Assembly: GCA_964058805.1 (NCBI GenBank) | Contig: CAXKVV010001743.1 | Location: 1-24,354, forward strand | Reading direction: 5' to 3' | Source: Schoenoplectus triqueter | Lineage: Eukaryota; Streptophyta; Magnoliopsida; Poales; Cyperaceae | DNA length: 24,354 nucleotides | Part shown: positions 10,803 through 19,400 of the stretch, piece by piece | How the letters are laid out: each line of letters begins with the position of its first letter | How positions within the stretch are numbered: position 1 is the stretch's first letter | The notes under the pieces: generated by a model | What the model saw: only the letters and a program-made list of their open reading frames with translations | The model's database searches: none | Told to the model about the DNA's origin: nothing | Position numbers and translations under genes: made by a program

Positions 10803-11234
10803 ATGTCGGAAGCCGAATCCGCCGTTGCGGATCCTCCTAAATCCGAGGAAACACCCAAGGAAGAGGCCTCCTCCACCACCGACCCCCTATCCTTCAACAT
10901 CTGGCCTCCCACGAACCGTACTCGCGACGCTGTCATGCGCCGCCTGGTCGAAACCCTAGCCACCGACTCCGTCCTCTGCAAGAGGTACGGATCGGTTCCG
11001 ACTGATGAGGCTGAGGAAACCTCCCGTGTGATCGAACAGGAGGCGTTCACTGCTGCTCAGGCTGAGCATGAATCACGATTCGGGTCCGGATCCGGATCCA
11101 ATTCGGTGGAGGAAGGGATCGAGATTCTTCAGGTATATTCCAAGGAGGTGAGCCGCCGCATGTTGGAGTTTTCAAAGAGCAGAGCAGAGAAGGCTGTCGC
11201 TGCGCCGGCTCCTGCTGATGTTGGAACCGAGTAA
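10803..11234 (+). CDS. MAF1: WPP-domain protein, MFP1 attachment factor 1-like (143 aa)
   Basis: This is a single-exon gene of 143 residues ending in TAA. Residues 1-30 are acidic, Ser/Pro/Glu-rich and probably disordered. Residues about 31-125 form the WPP domain: FNIWPPTNRTRDAVMRRLVE with the name-giving Trp34-Pro35-Pro36, then LCKRYGSVP and EAEETSRVIEQEAFTAAQ, then a long helix around LQVYSKEVSRRMLEFSK. An Ala/Pro-rich tail follows. The plant family (tomato MAF1, Arabidopsis WPP1/WPP2, about 150-180 aa) localises to the nuclear envelope and Golgi, binds the coiled-coil protein MFP1 and WIT-type partners, and is related to the targeting domain of RanGAP. Length and intronless structure fit. 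The ATG at 10803 is in a good context and nothing conserved lies upstream. Base composition is much more GC-rich than the flanks, as expected for real coding sequence. Confidence 0.93.
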   Translation: MSEAESAVADPPKSEETPKEEASSTTDPLSFNIWPPTNRTRDAVMRRLVETLATDSVLCKRYGSVPTDEAEETSRVIEQEAFTAAQAEHESRFGSGSGSNSVEEGIEILQVYSKEVSRRMLEFSKSRAEKAVAAPAPADVGTE

Positions 11235-12569
11235 AATATTTGCATCCTTGTAATGGTTCGTGCTAGATCAATAGATCATGCTCCATCTCTAGCTCGTGTC
11301 TATTTTCTGCTATGAAATTAATCCATCATGCATGTTAGGTTAGGGGTACTGTGGTAGAGTTGTTGTTATTTAAATACAAGAATTGATCTTCCAAATTGGC
11401 TGCCAGATTTGTTACATGGGTATCATGAATCTTAATTGAACTTTATATTGGGTTAATTACTTAATTTACAGTGTACTTTTCATCCTATTTGGGTAAGAAT
11501 TACAGAGCATTATTCAACTTGGATGCCTTGCGTCAGTACAGTATGTTTCGACTGTTCACCTTTCAGTATTTTGTTCATGATTGTTCTTTTATGTATGATA
11601 TTTACTATTATGTTGAAATTGAGGTCAGTCCAGCATTTAAACCTTTGAAAGTACTAAGATTATTTAATTGGTAAGTTTAAAGCATCGTCAAGAAAATATT
11701 TTTAGGTTTTTTTGTAAGAAATGGCTAATTCAAAAGAAAATACTGTAGAATTAGGTATTGCATAGATTTGTGTAGCATACACTGCGATCTGCATACATAT
11801 TGTTAAACCGTGAAAATAAAATAAGTAATAATAATTAAAATGACTTAATACTAATTAACAACTAATCTAAACTAACAATTAAATAAATAAATAAAGCTAA
11901 TAATAAATAATAATAAATTTACTATTTATTGATGACCTAATTTAACAAATAGATGTAAACCCAATTTCAAATATATACGATAAAATTTAAAATTTAAGAA
12001 GATAAGAATTAAATCTTAAAAACAAAACCCAAAAAAATCAAATTAAATTTTATATAAAATATTTATGATTTAAGTTCTAATTAAAAAGACGAAATGAAAA
12101 AAATATTTAATAATTTGATAAGAAGTTAACAATAATAACAACGATTAGGATGATGATAATTGATTAATTAAATTAAATAAAATTTATGAAATTTAAGTTT
12201 AAGGGTTAATTCAAAGAATATGAATGTATTAAATATAATAGGAAATAATATCCGAATTGTGATGAAAATAAATAAATTGATCGATTAAAAATGAGAATCG
12301 ATCGAACCCACAAACGATTACAAAAATTCGATAACGAAAAATCTGACTGAATCCAAGTCTAACATTTTCTCACCCTTTCTTTCTTTCTTTCTTACCCTTA
12401 ATATTTCGGGCGAACAGTCTCTGCGGATATTTTCTGTGCGGAGATCACTGCAGGGAAATCACAACGGCTGTGGGAAAGTTTAAACACGAATTTTGATGCA
12501 CGGAGCTGTATATTACTGTTAAATCATAACCGTTTATAAATGATCGGACCGCTCAAATCAAAAGAATCG
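11235..12569. other. MAF1 3' UTR then AT-rich spacer
   Basis: The first few hundred bases are probably the MAF1 3' UTR. An AATAAA occurs in GTGAAAATAAAATAAG near 11815, and earlier cleavage is also possible. Beyond about 11800 the sequence is A-rich spacer without ORFs. A TTTC microsatellite (five units, interrupted) lies at about 12375-12393. The stretch 12417-12569 is more mixed in composition and may belong to the Helitron-like element that ends at 12613. Confidence 0.4.
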
Positions 12570-12613
12570 CACCTGAGGAGCTTTTTCAGCTCCGCAGGTG
12601 ATATGGTTCCTAA
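12570..12613 (+). mobile_element. Helitron-like 3' terminus (hairpin plus CTAA)
   Basis: A 13-bp stem with one mismatch, CACCTGAGGAGCT at 12570-12582 and AGCTCCGCAGGTG at 12588-12600, closes a 5-base loop. Nine bases later comes CTAA (12610-12613) followed by T. A GC-rich hairpin about 10 nt before a CTRR end inserted next to T is the diagnostic 3' end of Helitrons. The 5' end (TC preceded by A) could not be fixed; candidates lie near 12418-12445. Without it this remains a candidate. Confidence 0.45.
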
Positions 12614-12688
12614 TATTTCTTCCTCCTCTTACCGTGAACCTTCTTTTCACTGTCCCGTCCCTTCCCTTCGGCCTTCCCTCCACTTTCG

Positions 12689-12697
12689 TAAAATCAA
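12689..12697. repeat. Left 9-bp target duplication
   Basis: TAAAATCAA directly before the CAGTTTTT terminus, identical to 13124-13132. Confidence 0.8.
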
Positions 12698-13123
12698 CAG
12701 TTTTTAGTAATAATAAGTTTTATTAAATTAATATTATTAAAAATAAAAGTGAGAAACGTAAAATTTCAAATATACGAATGGCAGTGCGCCACTGGCAGTG
12801 GCGCGCTCACTGCGCGTTTAAATTTACGAAACGCGCCACTGTCAGTGGTGCGTTTCCTTTTTTTTTTACAAAACGCGTCATTGCCAGTGGCGCGTTTCTG
12901 TTTTTTTTTTGAAACGCGTCACTGGCAGTGGCGCATTTACTTCTTATATATACAAAACGTGTGCAGACACAAGTGAGATGGAGACGCTGCGCGGCGTTTC
13001 ATTATTTTTTTGAAACGCGCCACTGCCAGTGGCGCGCTGTCATTCATATATTTGAAATTTTATGATTTTCACTCTTATTTTTAATAATATTAATTTAATA
13101 ATAATTATTAATAATAAAAACTG
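12698..13123. mobile_element. 426-bp Mutator-like MITE made of GC-rich palindromes, 9-bp TSD
   Basis: The left terminus is CAGTTTTTAGTAATAATAAG and the right, reverse-complemented, CAGTTTTTATTATTAATAAT. Both arms continue for over 100 bp through TTAAATTAATATTATTAAAA, then GTGA, then AAAATTTCAAATATA. The flanks are a perfect 9-bp direct repeat, TAAAATCAA, at 12689-12697 and 13124-13132. Nine-base duplications with long inverted arms are the hallmark of Mutator-like elements. There is no transposase ORF; the centre is five or six diverged copies of a palindromic unit. Confidence 0.82.
12780..13040. repeat. Tandem array of self-complementary units inside the MITE
   Basis: Units of about 40-60 bp each contain a near-perfect palindrome of the form GCGCCACTGGCAGTGGCGC, joined by T-rich linkers (AAACG before, CGTTTC-T(n) after). 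Copies lie at about 12785-12806, 12831-12856, 12875-12899, 12912-12937 and 13012-13038. A diverged copy (ACGCTGCGCGGCGT) lies at about 12985. Variation between copies (GTCAGTGGTGC, GCCAGTGGCGC, GGCAGTGGCGC) mostly keeps the symmetry. Confidence 0.8.
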
Positions 13124-13132
13124 TAAAATCAA
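13124..13132. repeat. Right 9-bp target duplication
   Basis: TAAAATCAA directly after the AAAAACTG terminus, identical to 12689-12697. Confidence 0.8.
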
Positions 13133-13821
13133 CCTCCCTACTACTCAGACAGCCTTCCCATCCCTCTTTAATTACCGCTCTCTCTCCCTCCTTCGTTTGC
13201 CCCATCTCTTCTGCGAGCTGTCCCCAACCACCCCGACTATCGATTTCACTCCCCCCAACCGAAGCTCCCTCTCATTAGTACCATCTTCTACTCTAAACCG
13301 AGACCCTCCCTTCCCATTTTCATTCTCTTCTGCCTCCTCTCATCTTCCATTTTTCATCTCCCCTGTGGGCTTTTTCTGCCTTCTTCATCTCGAACTCTCT
13401 CTCTACCTACATCTCTTGATCTCCTGGTGCTACCAAACTAGCAAAAGCACAACCGGGGCCGTACCTTCGGCCATGCGTCTCGACCCCACAGAAGCAGTGC
13501 CCCAATTGGTGTTGGAGCTTTCGTTGACACTGACTCACCTGATCTGATGACACAACAGTCTTGGCCGTTCCTCTTGCTGTCTCTCCTCTTCTCTACTCGC
13601 TTCTCCCCTTTCACAGCCCATATCTCCTCTACCTCGCCATCTTCCCTCTTGTCTGACAGCAGCAACCATGTCCCTACTGAACTGCTCAGCATATGCCAGC
13701 CCCTCTTCCCTGATGTCAAGGCCGAACCCCTGCCTCGCCTATCCGATTACCCAGCTGACGAGGCGAACAAGGGCCTAGAAGTGCTTGTCTCCTCTTCCCT
13801 CTTGCTACCGTTGTCATTCTG

Positions 13822-14940
13822 GTAACTCTTTCATTCTATTTCGGTCGTGTGGGCCTTGTGCCGAGGCTAAGCCTCGTGCTTCATTGTGCTGTGATTTTCT
13901 GTCATTACGCTTTGAATCGGCAGCCGGCTGAGCCGTGCTGCCTCTGTTTCTTGCCTTATGTGCTTATTCGGTCTTGTTTGTGCCTTGTTTGGTCTCACTG
14001 GTAGAAATCAGTACTGATGTCTGAACTGATACTGCCTTGAACTTGTTTGTTGGTCCCATATTTATTGGCCTTGGTACACTAGTGCCGCCTGGTACAGTGA
14101 AACAGGGTGCTGAAATAGCCCTACTTGCTCGCTTTGTGTTGTTTCTGACATAGTTTAGCCTGTGCTGACTTTGAGCTTGGTTGTTCTGAGTAATATCGAT
14201 TGTGCTGGCTTGTGACATAGGGTCTGATGCTGGTAAATTGGATGATGCATGTTTGATTTTAATCGTTGCTAGCCTAGAGTTGGAACTGGTAAAAGGACCT
14301 GATAAATACTTGCCCTAGCTGACACTGACCCATATCTCAATTGCACTGATTTTCTGATCTGATTCTGTCTTGATGATCTATAGTACTGTGTGATGCCCTT
14401 GTTCGATTTTGGCTTGAAAACTGGTATTTGAACTAGTATACTACACCGGACCCGCTTACCCCTTTTTAAATTGGTGTTGTTCTTATCACTGATTCTGGCA
14501 TTGTTTTATTGATTTTGGCCCTTTGAACCTTGGGAATGTATTCACCGTGTTGCTGCCCTTTTTAATGCCTGATACTATACTAATGGTTGGCTTATGACCT
14601 TGTTCTTTTCTGGCCTGTCTCATCTATATACCAGTATTAGTTGCTTATTTTGTTGTTGCTATTCGAGCTGATTGTTATTCTGTTCTTTCGTGACGCCTTA
14701 AGTGATACTGGCCTAGTTCCTGAAATTTGCTAGTCCCGACATGGTCTCTAATTACGAGTCAGTTTGCTAGTTCCCGATTTATTGGTTTGCAATGTGCTAT
14801 TATGGTTGCTGGCATATTGGTTGTCAGGTCCCCGTGTGCTGGTTCAGAGCCTCCTGTTGCTCCTGTGTGTTCTTGTAGTTTACTGGTGGTGACATTAGTG
14901 TTGGTTTGGGATCTGTGAATTGGTTAGGAACTTAGAAAAA
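13822..14940 (+). other. TG-rich intron-like stretch
   Basis: After the donor at 13822 the strand is rich in TG, CTG and TTG words with no useful reading frame, like a plant first intron or an LTR U5 region. A small hairpin, CGAGGC-TAA-GCCTCG (13862-13876), lies 40 bp past the donor. The composition breaks sharply to AT-rich sequence near 14935. Nothing coding is seen. Confidence 0.35.
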
Positions 14941-15313
14941 AAATATAATATTGGCTTAGTCCTAAACTAATAAATTGGATGTAGTAATTCAAACTATATT
15001 GGGCCAGCAAAGGGATTAAAGCAAACTCAAAATCTACATTAGAATTAGTGTAAGTAAAATAGGCCCAATATTAAAAGTCCAAGATAATTAAAATGAAATT
15101 AATTTAAAATGTTATTAATAAATTGACGCTGCCCTGAAATGTTTGATGGTGTCATGGACTAATACGTAAATTTTAAGAAACGAAAAATGATTATAATATC
15201 TGACTCAAAATAAAATTACTGAACAGATATAATGGTAACGAGGCAGCTTATGATCCCGTTCATTAAAACACTAACACAGTTAATAAAATAAAATGTTAAT
15301 TAAATTAATTTAG

Positions 15314-15356
15314 TTTATTTTATTTTATTTTATTTTATTTTATTTTTTATTTTTTA
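15314..15356. repeat. TTTTA microsatellite
   Basis: About seven near-perfect repeats of TTTTA, ending in a T-rich tail, within an extremely AT-rich stretch. At 15445-15560 there is also a run of TATATA with two imperfect copies of a segment ending TAATTTCTCTATTT / CAATTTCTCTATTT. Confidence 0.8.
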
Positions 15357-16089
15357 AAACTAATTCTAACTTATAAAAATAAAATATTAACATATACAAA
15401 ATAAAATAGAAATAGTTAAGATTTAATAATAATAATTAGGATATAATTAATATATATATAAATGTATATTAATCAATTTCTCTATTTTTAAATAAAAAAT
15501 ATTAGAAGAAATATAATATATATAATATAATATATATTAATTAATTTCTCTATTTGTTCAATTTTAGTTTTTATTTATTTCAATCAGTTGTAATTGTAAA
15601 TGAGATCAGAATTAAATAAAATGGATTATTAACTTGTAATTGTGCTTGTGTGTTATTTATTTTTTTGTTTTTTCTGTCATTTACCGACTTGCACCGTCGA
15701 ATACCGTGAATTGAAAACTTAATGCAAAACACGATAAAAAATAATAAACAATTAAAATACGGTTTTATAAGTAGAACACAAATAGAATAAAAATGGATTA
15801 AAACGGTAAACACATTAAAACTAGTGCCTAGTTAAAATAACGAATCCCGAGCGGAAAGTGAGAAAAGACGTACAAAAGTGATTAAATGACAAACACAATA
15901 AAATAAATAAAAATGTGATAATAATATTTCGATACTCTATTAATACAGTATAAAAATTGCCGAAATTTTTAAGGGAAAGGACGCTAAACCTGAACGGACG
16001 TTAGTCGAAACGCCGTTTATAATTAAATGTCAATTATAAAATAAATTGCGGTAAATCTAACAAGTACTTAATTTAAATTAATAATAGGT

Positions 16090-16188
16090 GATATAGTCGA
16101 CTTAGATCCACTCGCGAACTACGAGGTTGATCCCAACCTCACGTATGCAGACGCCGATCTCGAGACGGGCGTGCTGCCTTCAGAGTAG
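16090..16188 (+). pseudogene. Short GC-rich coding-like fragment, unrecognised
   Basis: This isolated segment differs in composition from its AT-rich surroundings and reads open for 32 codons: DIVDLDPLANYEVDPNLTYA then DADLETGVLPSE, then TAG. A donor-like AG|GTACGG follows at 16220. I do not recognise the protein. The acidic, Asp-Pro-rich sequence could be the tail of a retroelement polyprotein or an exon of a lost gene. A 7-bp hairpin (GAGGTTG..CAACCTC, 16123-16140) lies inside it. Confidence 0.25.
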
Positions 16189-16613
16189 AGCGACTCCGCG
16201 ATCCTCACCAACACTCTTAGGTACGGATTTCTAGGATTTGAATTTTCTTTCTTCAGAAATAGAAATCCAAACCCAAAAATAAATGTTTTCAACAACAAAT
16301 TGAATTGTGGTAATTTTTGACCAAACTTTGATTAGATATCCAAAATTTGACCTGTTATTGCGTATGGTAATTAACCAACATCTTTGGAGCCTACCCGCAT
16401 TTACATTTCATATCATGTCATTTTGCATATAGATAGAACAAAAGTAGGACTCGATAATTTGTTCTGAGATAGGATTAGATTAAATATAAAATAATAAGTT
16501 GTAGATTATGATTATTAAGATAAATACTATTATTATCATTATTAAATAATTAAGTAGGCAATAACTCATGTATTAAATGCATGGGAGTGTTGAGAGACGG
16601 GTTGGGTGATCTC

Positions 16614-16745
16614 AGTCTGAGGTTGTCTTGTGCAATCAGACTAACGGGTTATGTGCGGTGTCCAATCGGTCTGTGAGACCCCTTAGTCTGTATATATATT
16701 GCGCATCTTTACCTGTCGGTCATTCACCGATCTCGTCATTTGACG
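16614..16745 (+). other. Cluster of short stem-loops around a TATA-like box
   Basis: Stems: AGTCTGA/TCAGACT (16614-16620 with 16636-16642), GGTCT/AGACC (16668-16680), TCGGT/ACCGA (16716-16730) and CGTCA/TGACG (16734-16745). TATATATATT sits between them at 16691-16700. This may be the promoter and leader part of an LTR. Each short stem alone could be chance; the density is what stands out. Confidence 0.35.
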
Positions 16746-17224
16746 GGTTCGGCCGTGCCACGAGTGTTTCTCTTTGATCAAAATTATATTTATTGTTATT
16801 CTGTATATGATTTGATTTTAAATTTAATTGAGCGATTAGGATTGAAATGACTTATAGTATTTAGTGTGGACGGTCATATTCGAGTCTGAATTTTATTCTG
16901 TTTTATTATATTATTTTATTTAGTCGGTTTATTTGAAATCTCGATATGTCCGAAGGGCTTTTTTCTTTGGCCCCTGGTTGGTACAGAGAGTTTTTTTTTG
17001 TTATTATATTCAATTTTATCATTTCACGGATAATTAACTTATTTTGGTGATATGGTAACTAAAGTCATACTCTAATCAATTTGATTTATACTGTGAGGTA
17101 GATTATCAGATTCAGCAGATCGATCAAAGTATGTGTTTTATATCCGTTCACTCTCTTAGGGTGATATCGCCCTGAAGGCCCGAATTGTCGTTTATGCGAC
17201 GTTGTCACCGCAAAAACATAAAGT

Positions 17225-17310
17225 CCTAAGTTAGTAAGTTGGGTCCTGATTGTGCCAGCTTAGGCAATGCTCGAGTTAGTAAGTTGGGACCCTAGTTGTG
17301 CCCACTCGAG
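17225..17310 (+). repeat. Two tandem stem-loop units with compensating stems
   Basis: Two units with a 45-bp period share the loop TTAGTAAGTTGGG[T/A]CC and TTGTGCC. Unit 1 is closed by CCTAAG (17225-17230) and CTTAGG (17259-17264). Unit 2 is closed by CTCGAGT (17270-17276) and ACTCGAG (17304-17310). The stems differ in sequence but both pair perfectly. Confidence 0.7.
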
Positions 17311-18001
17311 ATGGATCTGGTAAATTTATAAACTGAGATTTTATTACGGGAGTTTTTTTTCTCGTGTTATATATTATAATATATATATTTTCACAGATTT
17401 TTTATTTTGGATTTTCCTTATCATTTCATGTCATCGCATATTAGTGAATTTCTCAAAAGTGCATAGAAATATATTTATATTTATAAATAACTATTATATT
17501 GCATTTAAAACATCAGTGTCGGTATTTGAGTACAGTCTAAAAAAAAGATTAAATTTTTAGGCTGGATCTAAATCCGTACTGAGTAATTTTAAATTACTTA
17601 AGTTTTCACGGTGGTTGTGAGATCCAGGTTTATAGGTACGGGATATTCTTGGAGAGAGTGCTAGGTGCAGTTCTGCGTGATGACAGAGCTGTTTCACCGA
17701 ATCAGTATTGTGAGCTGGGTAGTTGATTATGACTCTTCGGGACATCGAATTTTTATTCTTTCTTTTGGGTTTTTATTTGAGAAATTTGCTGTCTATTCCG
17801 ATGGAATCAGCCCGTCAATGTCGGCGTTGTATTCATACTGTGATTCTGGACTAATATTATCATGTACTTATTATTGTTATTATTTTATTTATTTTGTATT
17901 ATTTTATTTTATTTATTTAATCTTTTATATGCACGTCTCATCGTGCCTACGTGACGGAATTAATAAGCCCTAAATCACTTTTATTTTTTTGAGGTGTCAC
18001 A

Positions 18002-18609
18002 CATTAAAAGAACGACATATCTTATATGCATACACTATGCAGTATGTTTTTTTTTTGTTTTTTTTTTGCGTAGTTAATCCAAAGATACGATCTTGAGTAC
18101 CACAAGAATAGCAGCACTATTTTCATCATGCGTGATTTGTGATTACCAAAGTATCTCTCTATTTTTTGTTGAAACAATGTGTTGATTTTTGTGGCTTTTA
18201 AGATCTGTTCTCTGTTATACATTCTTTGTTTTTTTTTTTTGGTTTGTCATCGTATTATATATAGCGAGGAAAACCAGGATGTTCTTAGCAGCATATTAAG
18301 TGCCTCATGTTCTTTTAACTAAAAGATATATTTTAACATTTTAACATTTTTAAATTTCAAATTTGATTTGTATTGCACAAGAAATATTTGACCCTTGGCA
18401 TTTAGAATGTGTTCCAAGAAAGCTCCTTAATGAAGATATTTTGAATAAAGCATCTTATGACCCTATATCATTAACATAAGAAGCATTCAGGTTTTTGGTT
18501 GTTTATGAGTGTAAAGCATTCGAGTTTTTGGTTGGTATCACAAGAATAGAGAGAGAAAATAAGTGAGGAGGGTATTACTAGGATAAGATTAGTATATTTT
18601 GATATTAAT
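18002..18609. other. Unassigned spacer
   Basis: T-rich spacer with two long T runs (about 18049-18067 and 18228-18240) and no coding signal. Two copies of AAGCATTC[A/G][G/A]GTTTTTGGTTG occur at about 18481 and 18513, a 32-bp local duplication. Confidence 0.4.
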
Positions 18610-19400
18610 ATATATATGTTCCTCAATTTTCATGGGGTTAAAATATCACTAGCTGGTTCTGTGTGGAAGTTACATGTGCCATTAAACATTAAATTATTTA
18701 TTTGGTTGGCATTGCGAAATAAGATATTAACTAAAGAGGTTTTAGTACACAGAGGATGGCCTGGTTCTCTTTCTTGTTGTTTTTGTTCTAGTACTGAAAC
18801 AATGGATCATTTATTTGTCTCTTATGACATTAGTTTTACATTTTGGTCTAAATTCAATTGTTACAATACTCGGGGAATTTTTCTGATTATTGATACTTTG
18901 GATAATCTTTCGCACTCTACGATATGTTTATCTGCTGATAATAGAAAATATGCACAATCTTTAATTAGTATATTTTTCTGACAGGTTTGGAAGCTTAGGA
19001 ATATGATTATTTTTCAATCTGCATCGGTACCATCTTTTAATTCTTTTTATTTTACTGTATTATCTCAATTCTCTCTTTATATAAGAATGTCTAGTTCTTT
19101 GGATTCGCTGTATCAGTATCAGATGGAAGATAATTTGATTGATTTGGATGATATTCAGGCGGTGGTACAGCCAGAATCCTAGTTTCTTGTGATTTACATT
19201 TTGTGAACTGATATTAGTACTTTTTAGCTTTCTGTAAACGATTACTGTTTTTTGGTTACCCTGCTGGCCAGATGGATGGCATGTAATAGATATGTAGCCT
19301 ATGTTTTTTTTTCTCATACTCTTCCTTTTTGTAAGTTGTTTCCGAAAAACAACGTAAACAGACAGGTATTTAGCCTGCTTTATAAAAAAAATATATATAA
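18610..19400 (+). mobile_element. 5'-truncated LINE (non-LTR retrotransposon) tail
   Basis: The coding tail of a LINE-type ORF2 is followed by about 200 bp of 3' UTR and an A-rich end (TATAAAAAAAATATATA at about 19380-19397). Protein similarity begins abruptly at about 18610 and the preceding DNA is unrelated, as expected from incomplete reverse transcription. A target duplication could not be identified because both edges are TATATA-rich. Confidence 0.6.
18616..19182 (+). pseudogene. LINE ORF2 C-terminus with reverse-transcriptase zinc-binding domain, one stop
   Basis: The frame reads LNFHGVKISLAGSVWKL, then HVPLNIKLFIWLALRNKILT, KEVLVHRGWPG, and CCFCSSTETMDHLF. This matches the zf-RVT domain found at the end of plant LINE reverse transcriptases: the W-K-(x)-P-x-K-(x)-F-x-W core, a Cys-x-x-Cys pair and a ETxDHLF block. 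An in-frame TGA at 18979-18981 interrupts it. The frame then continues with QVWKLRNMIIF and ends at TAG (19180-19182) after VVQPES. The polymerase and endonuclease parts are missing, so it is not functional. The stop indicates moderate age; the frame is otherwise intact. Confidence 0.75.

Larger units (their letters stand above)
12614..13821 (+). other. CT-rich leader-like sequence ending at a splice donor, interrupted by a MITE
   Basis: From 12614 to 12688 and again from 13133 to about 13820 the plus strand is C/T-rich with few A runs, like a plant 5' UTR. It ends in TTCTG|GTAACT (GT at 13822-13823). Removing the MITE and one target duplication makes the two halves contiguous. The open frames at 13062-13547 and 13547-13825 are pyrimidine-driven and match no family I know. 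It may be the 5' leader of a dead gene or of a retroelement. Confidence 0.35.
14941..18001 (+). mobile_element. Probable LTR-retroelement debris
   Basis: There is no intact gene. The right edge reads GAGGTGTCACA at 17991-18001, a common 3' end of plant LTRs. A possible 5-base duplicate (CATTA) follows, but its left partner was not found. Inside are a TATATATATT box at 16691-16700 after a GC-richer block, several stem-loops (16614-16745 and 17225-17310), and a short GC-rich open segment (16090-16188). I found no primer-binding site, protease, reverse transcriptase or integrase. It could be a solo LTR or an internally deleted element; this is inference from end structure and composition. Confidence 0.35.

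Noticed and set aside
10803..11050. Antisense open frame over the MAF1 coding region
   Set aside because: Shadow of a GC-rich real gene; the sense frame has a complete WPP domain.
12780..13040. CRISPR-like or bacterial repeat array
   Set aside because: The units are palindromic but unequal in length, with T-rich linkers and no unique spacers. They lie within transposon arms with a 9-bp duplication in a plant nuclear context.
13062..13547. 161-codon open frame on the plus strand
   Set aside because: It begins inside the right arm of the MITE and continues through CT-rich leader-like sequence. The peptide is Leu/Ser/Pro-biased as expected from pyrimidine runs and resembles no family.
13438..13825. 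Overlapping open frames on both strands (93 and 92 codons)
   Set aside because: They are antisense to each other in a low-A/T, CT-rich region where stops are rare. There is no recognisable domain, and the plus frame ends just after the splice donor.
14941..18001. Complete autonomous LTR retrotransposon
   Set aside because: No pair of long direct repeats, primer-binding site, or gag/pol domains could be found; only an LTR-like 3' end and structured segments are visible.
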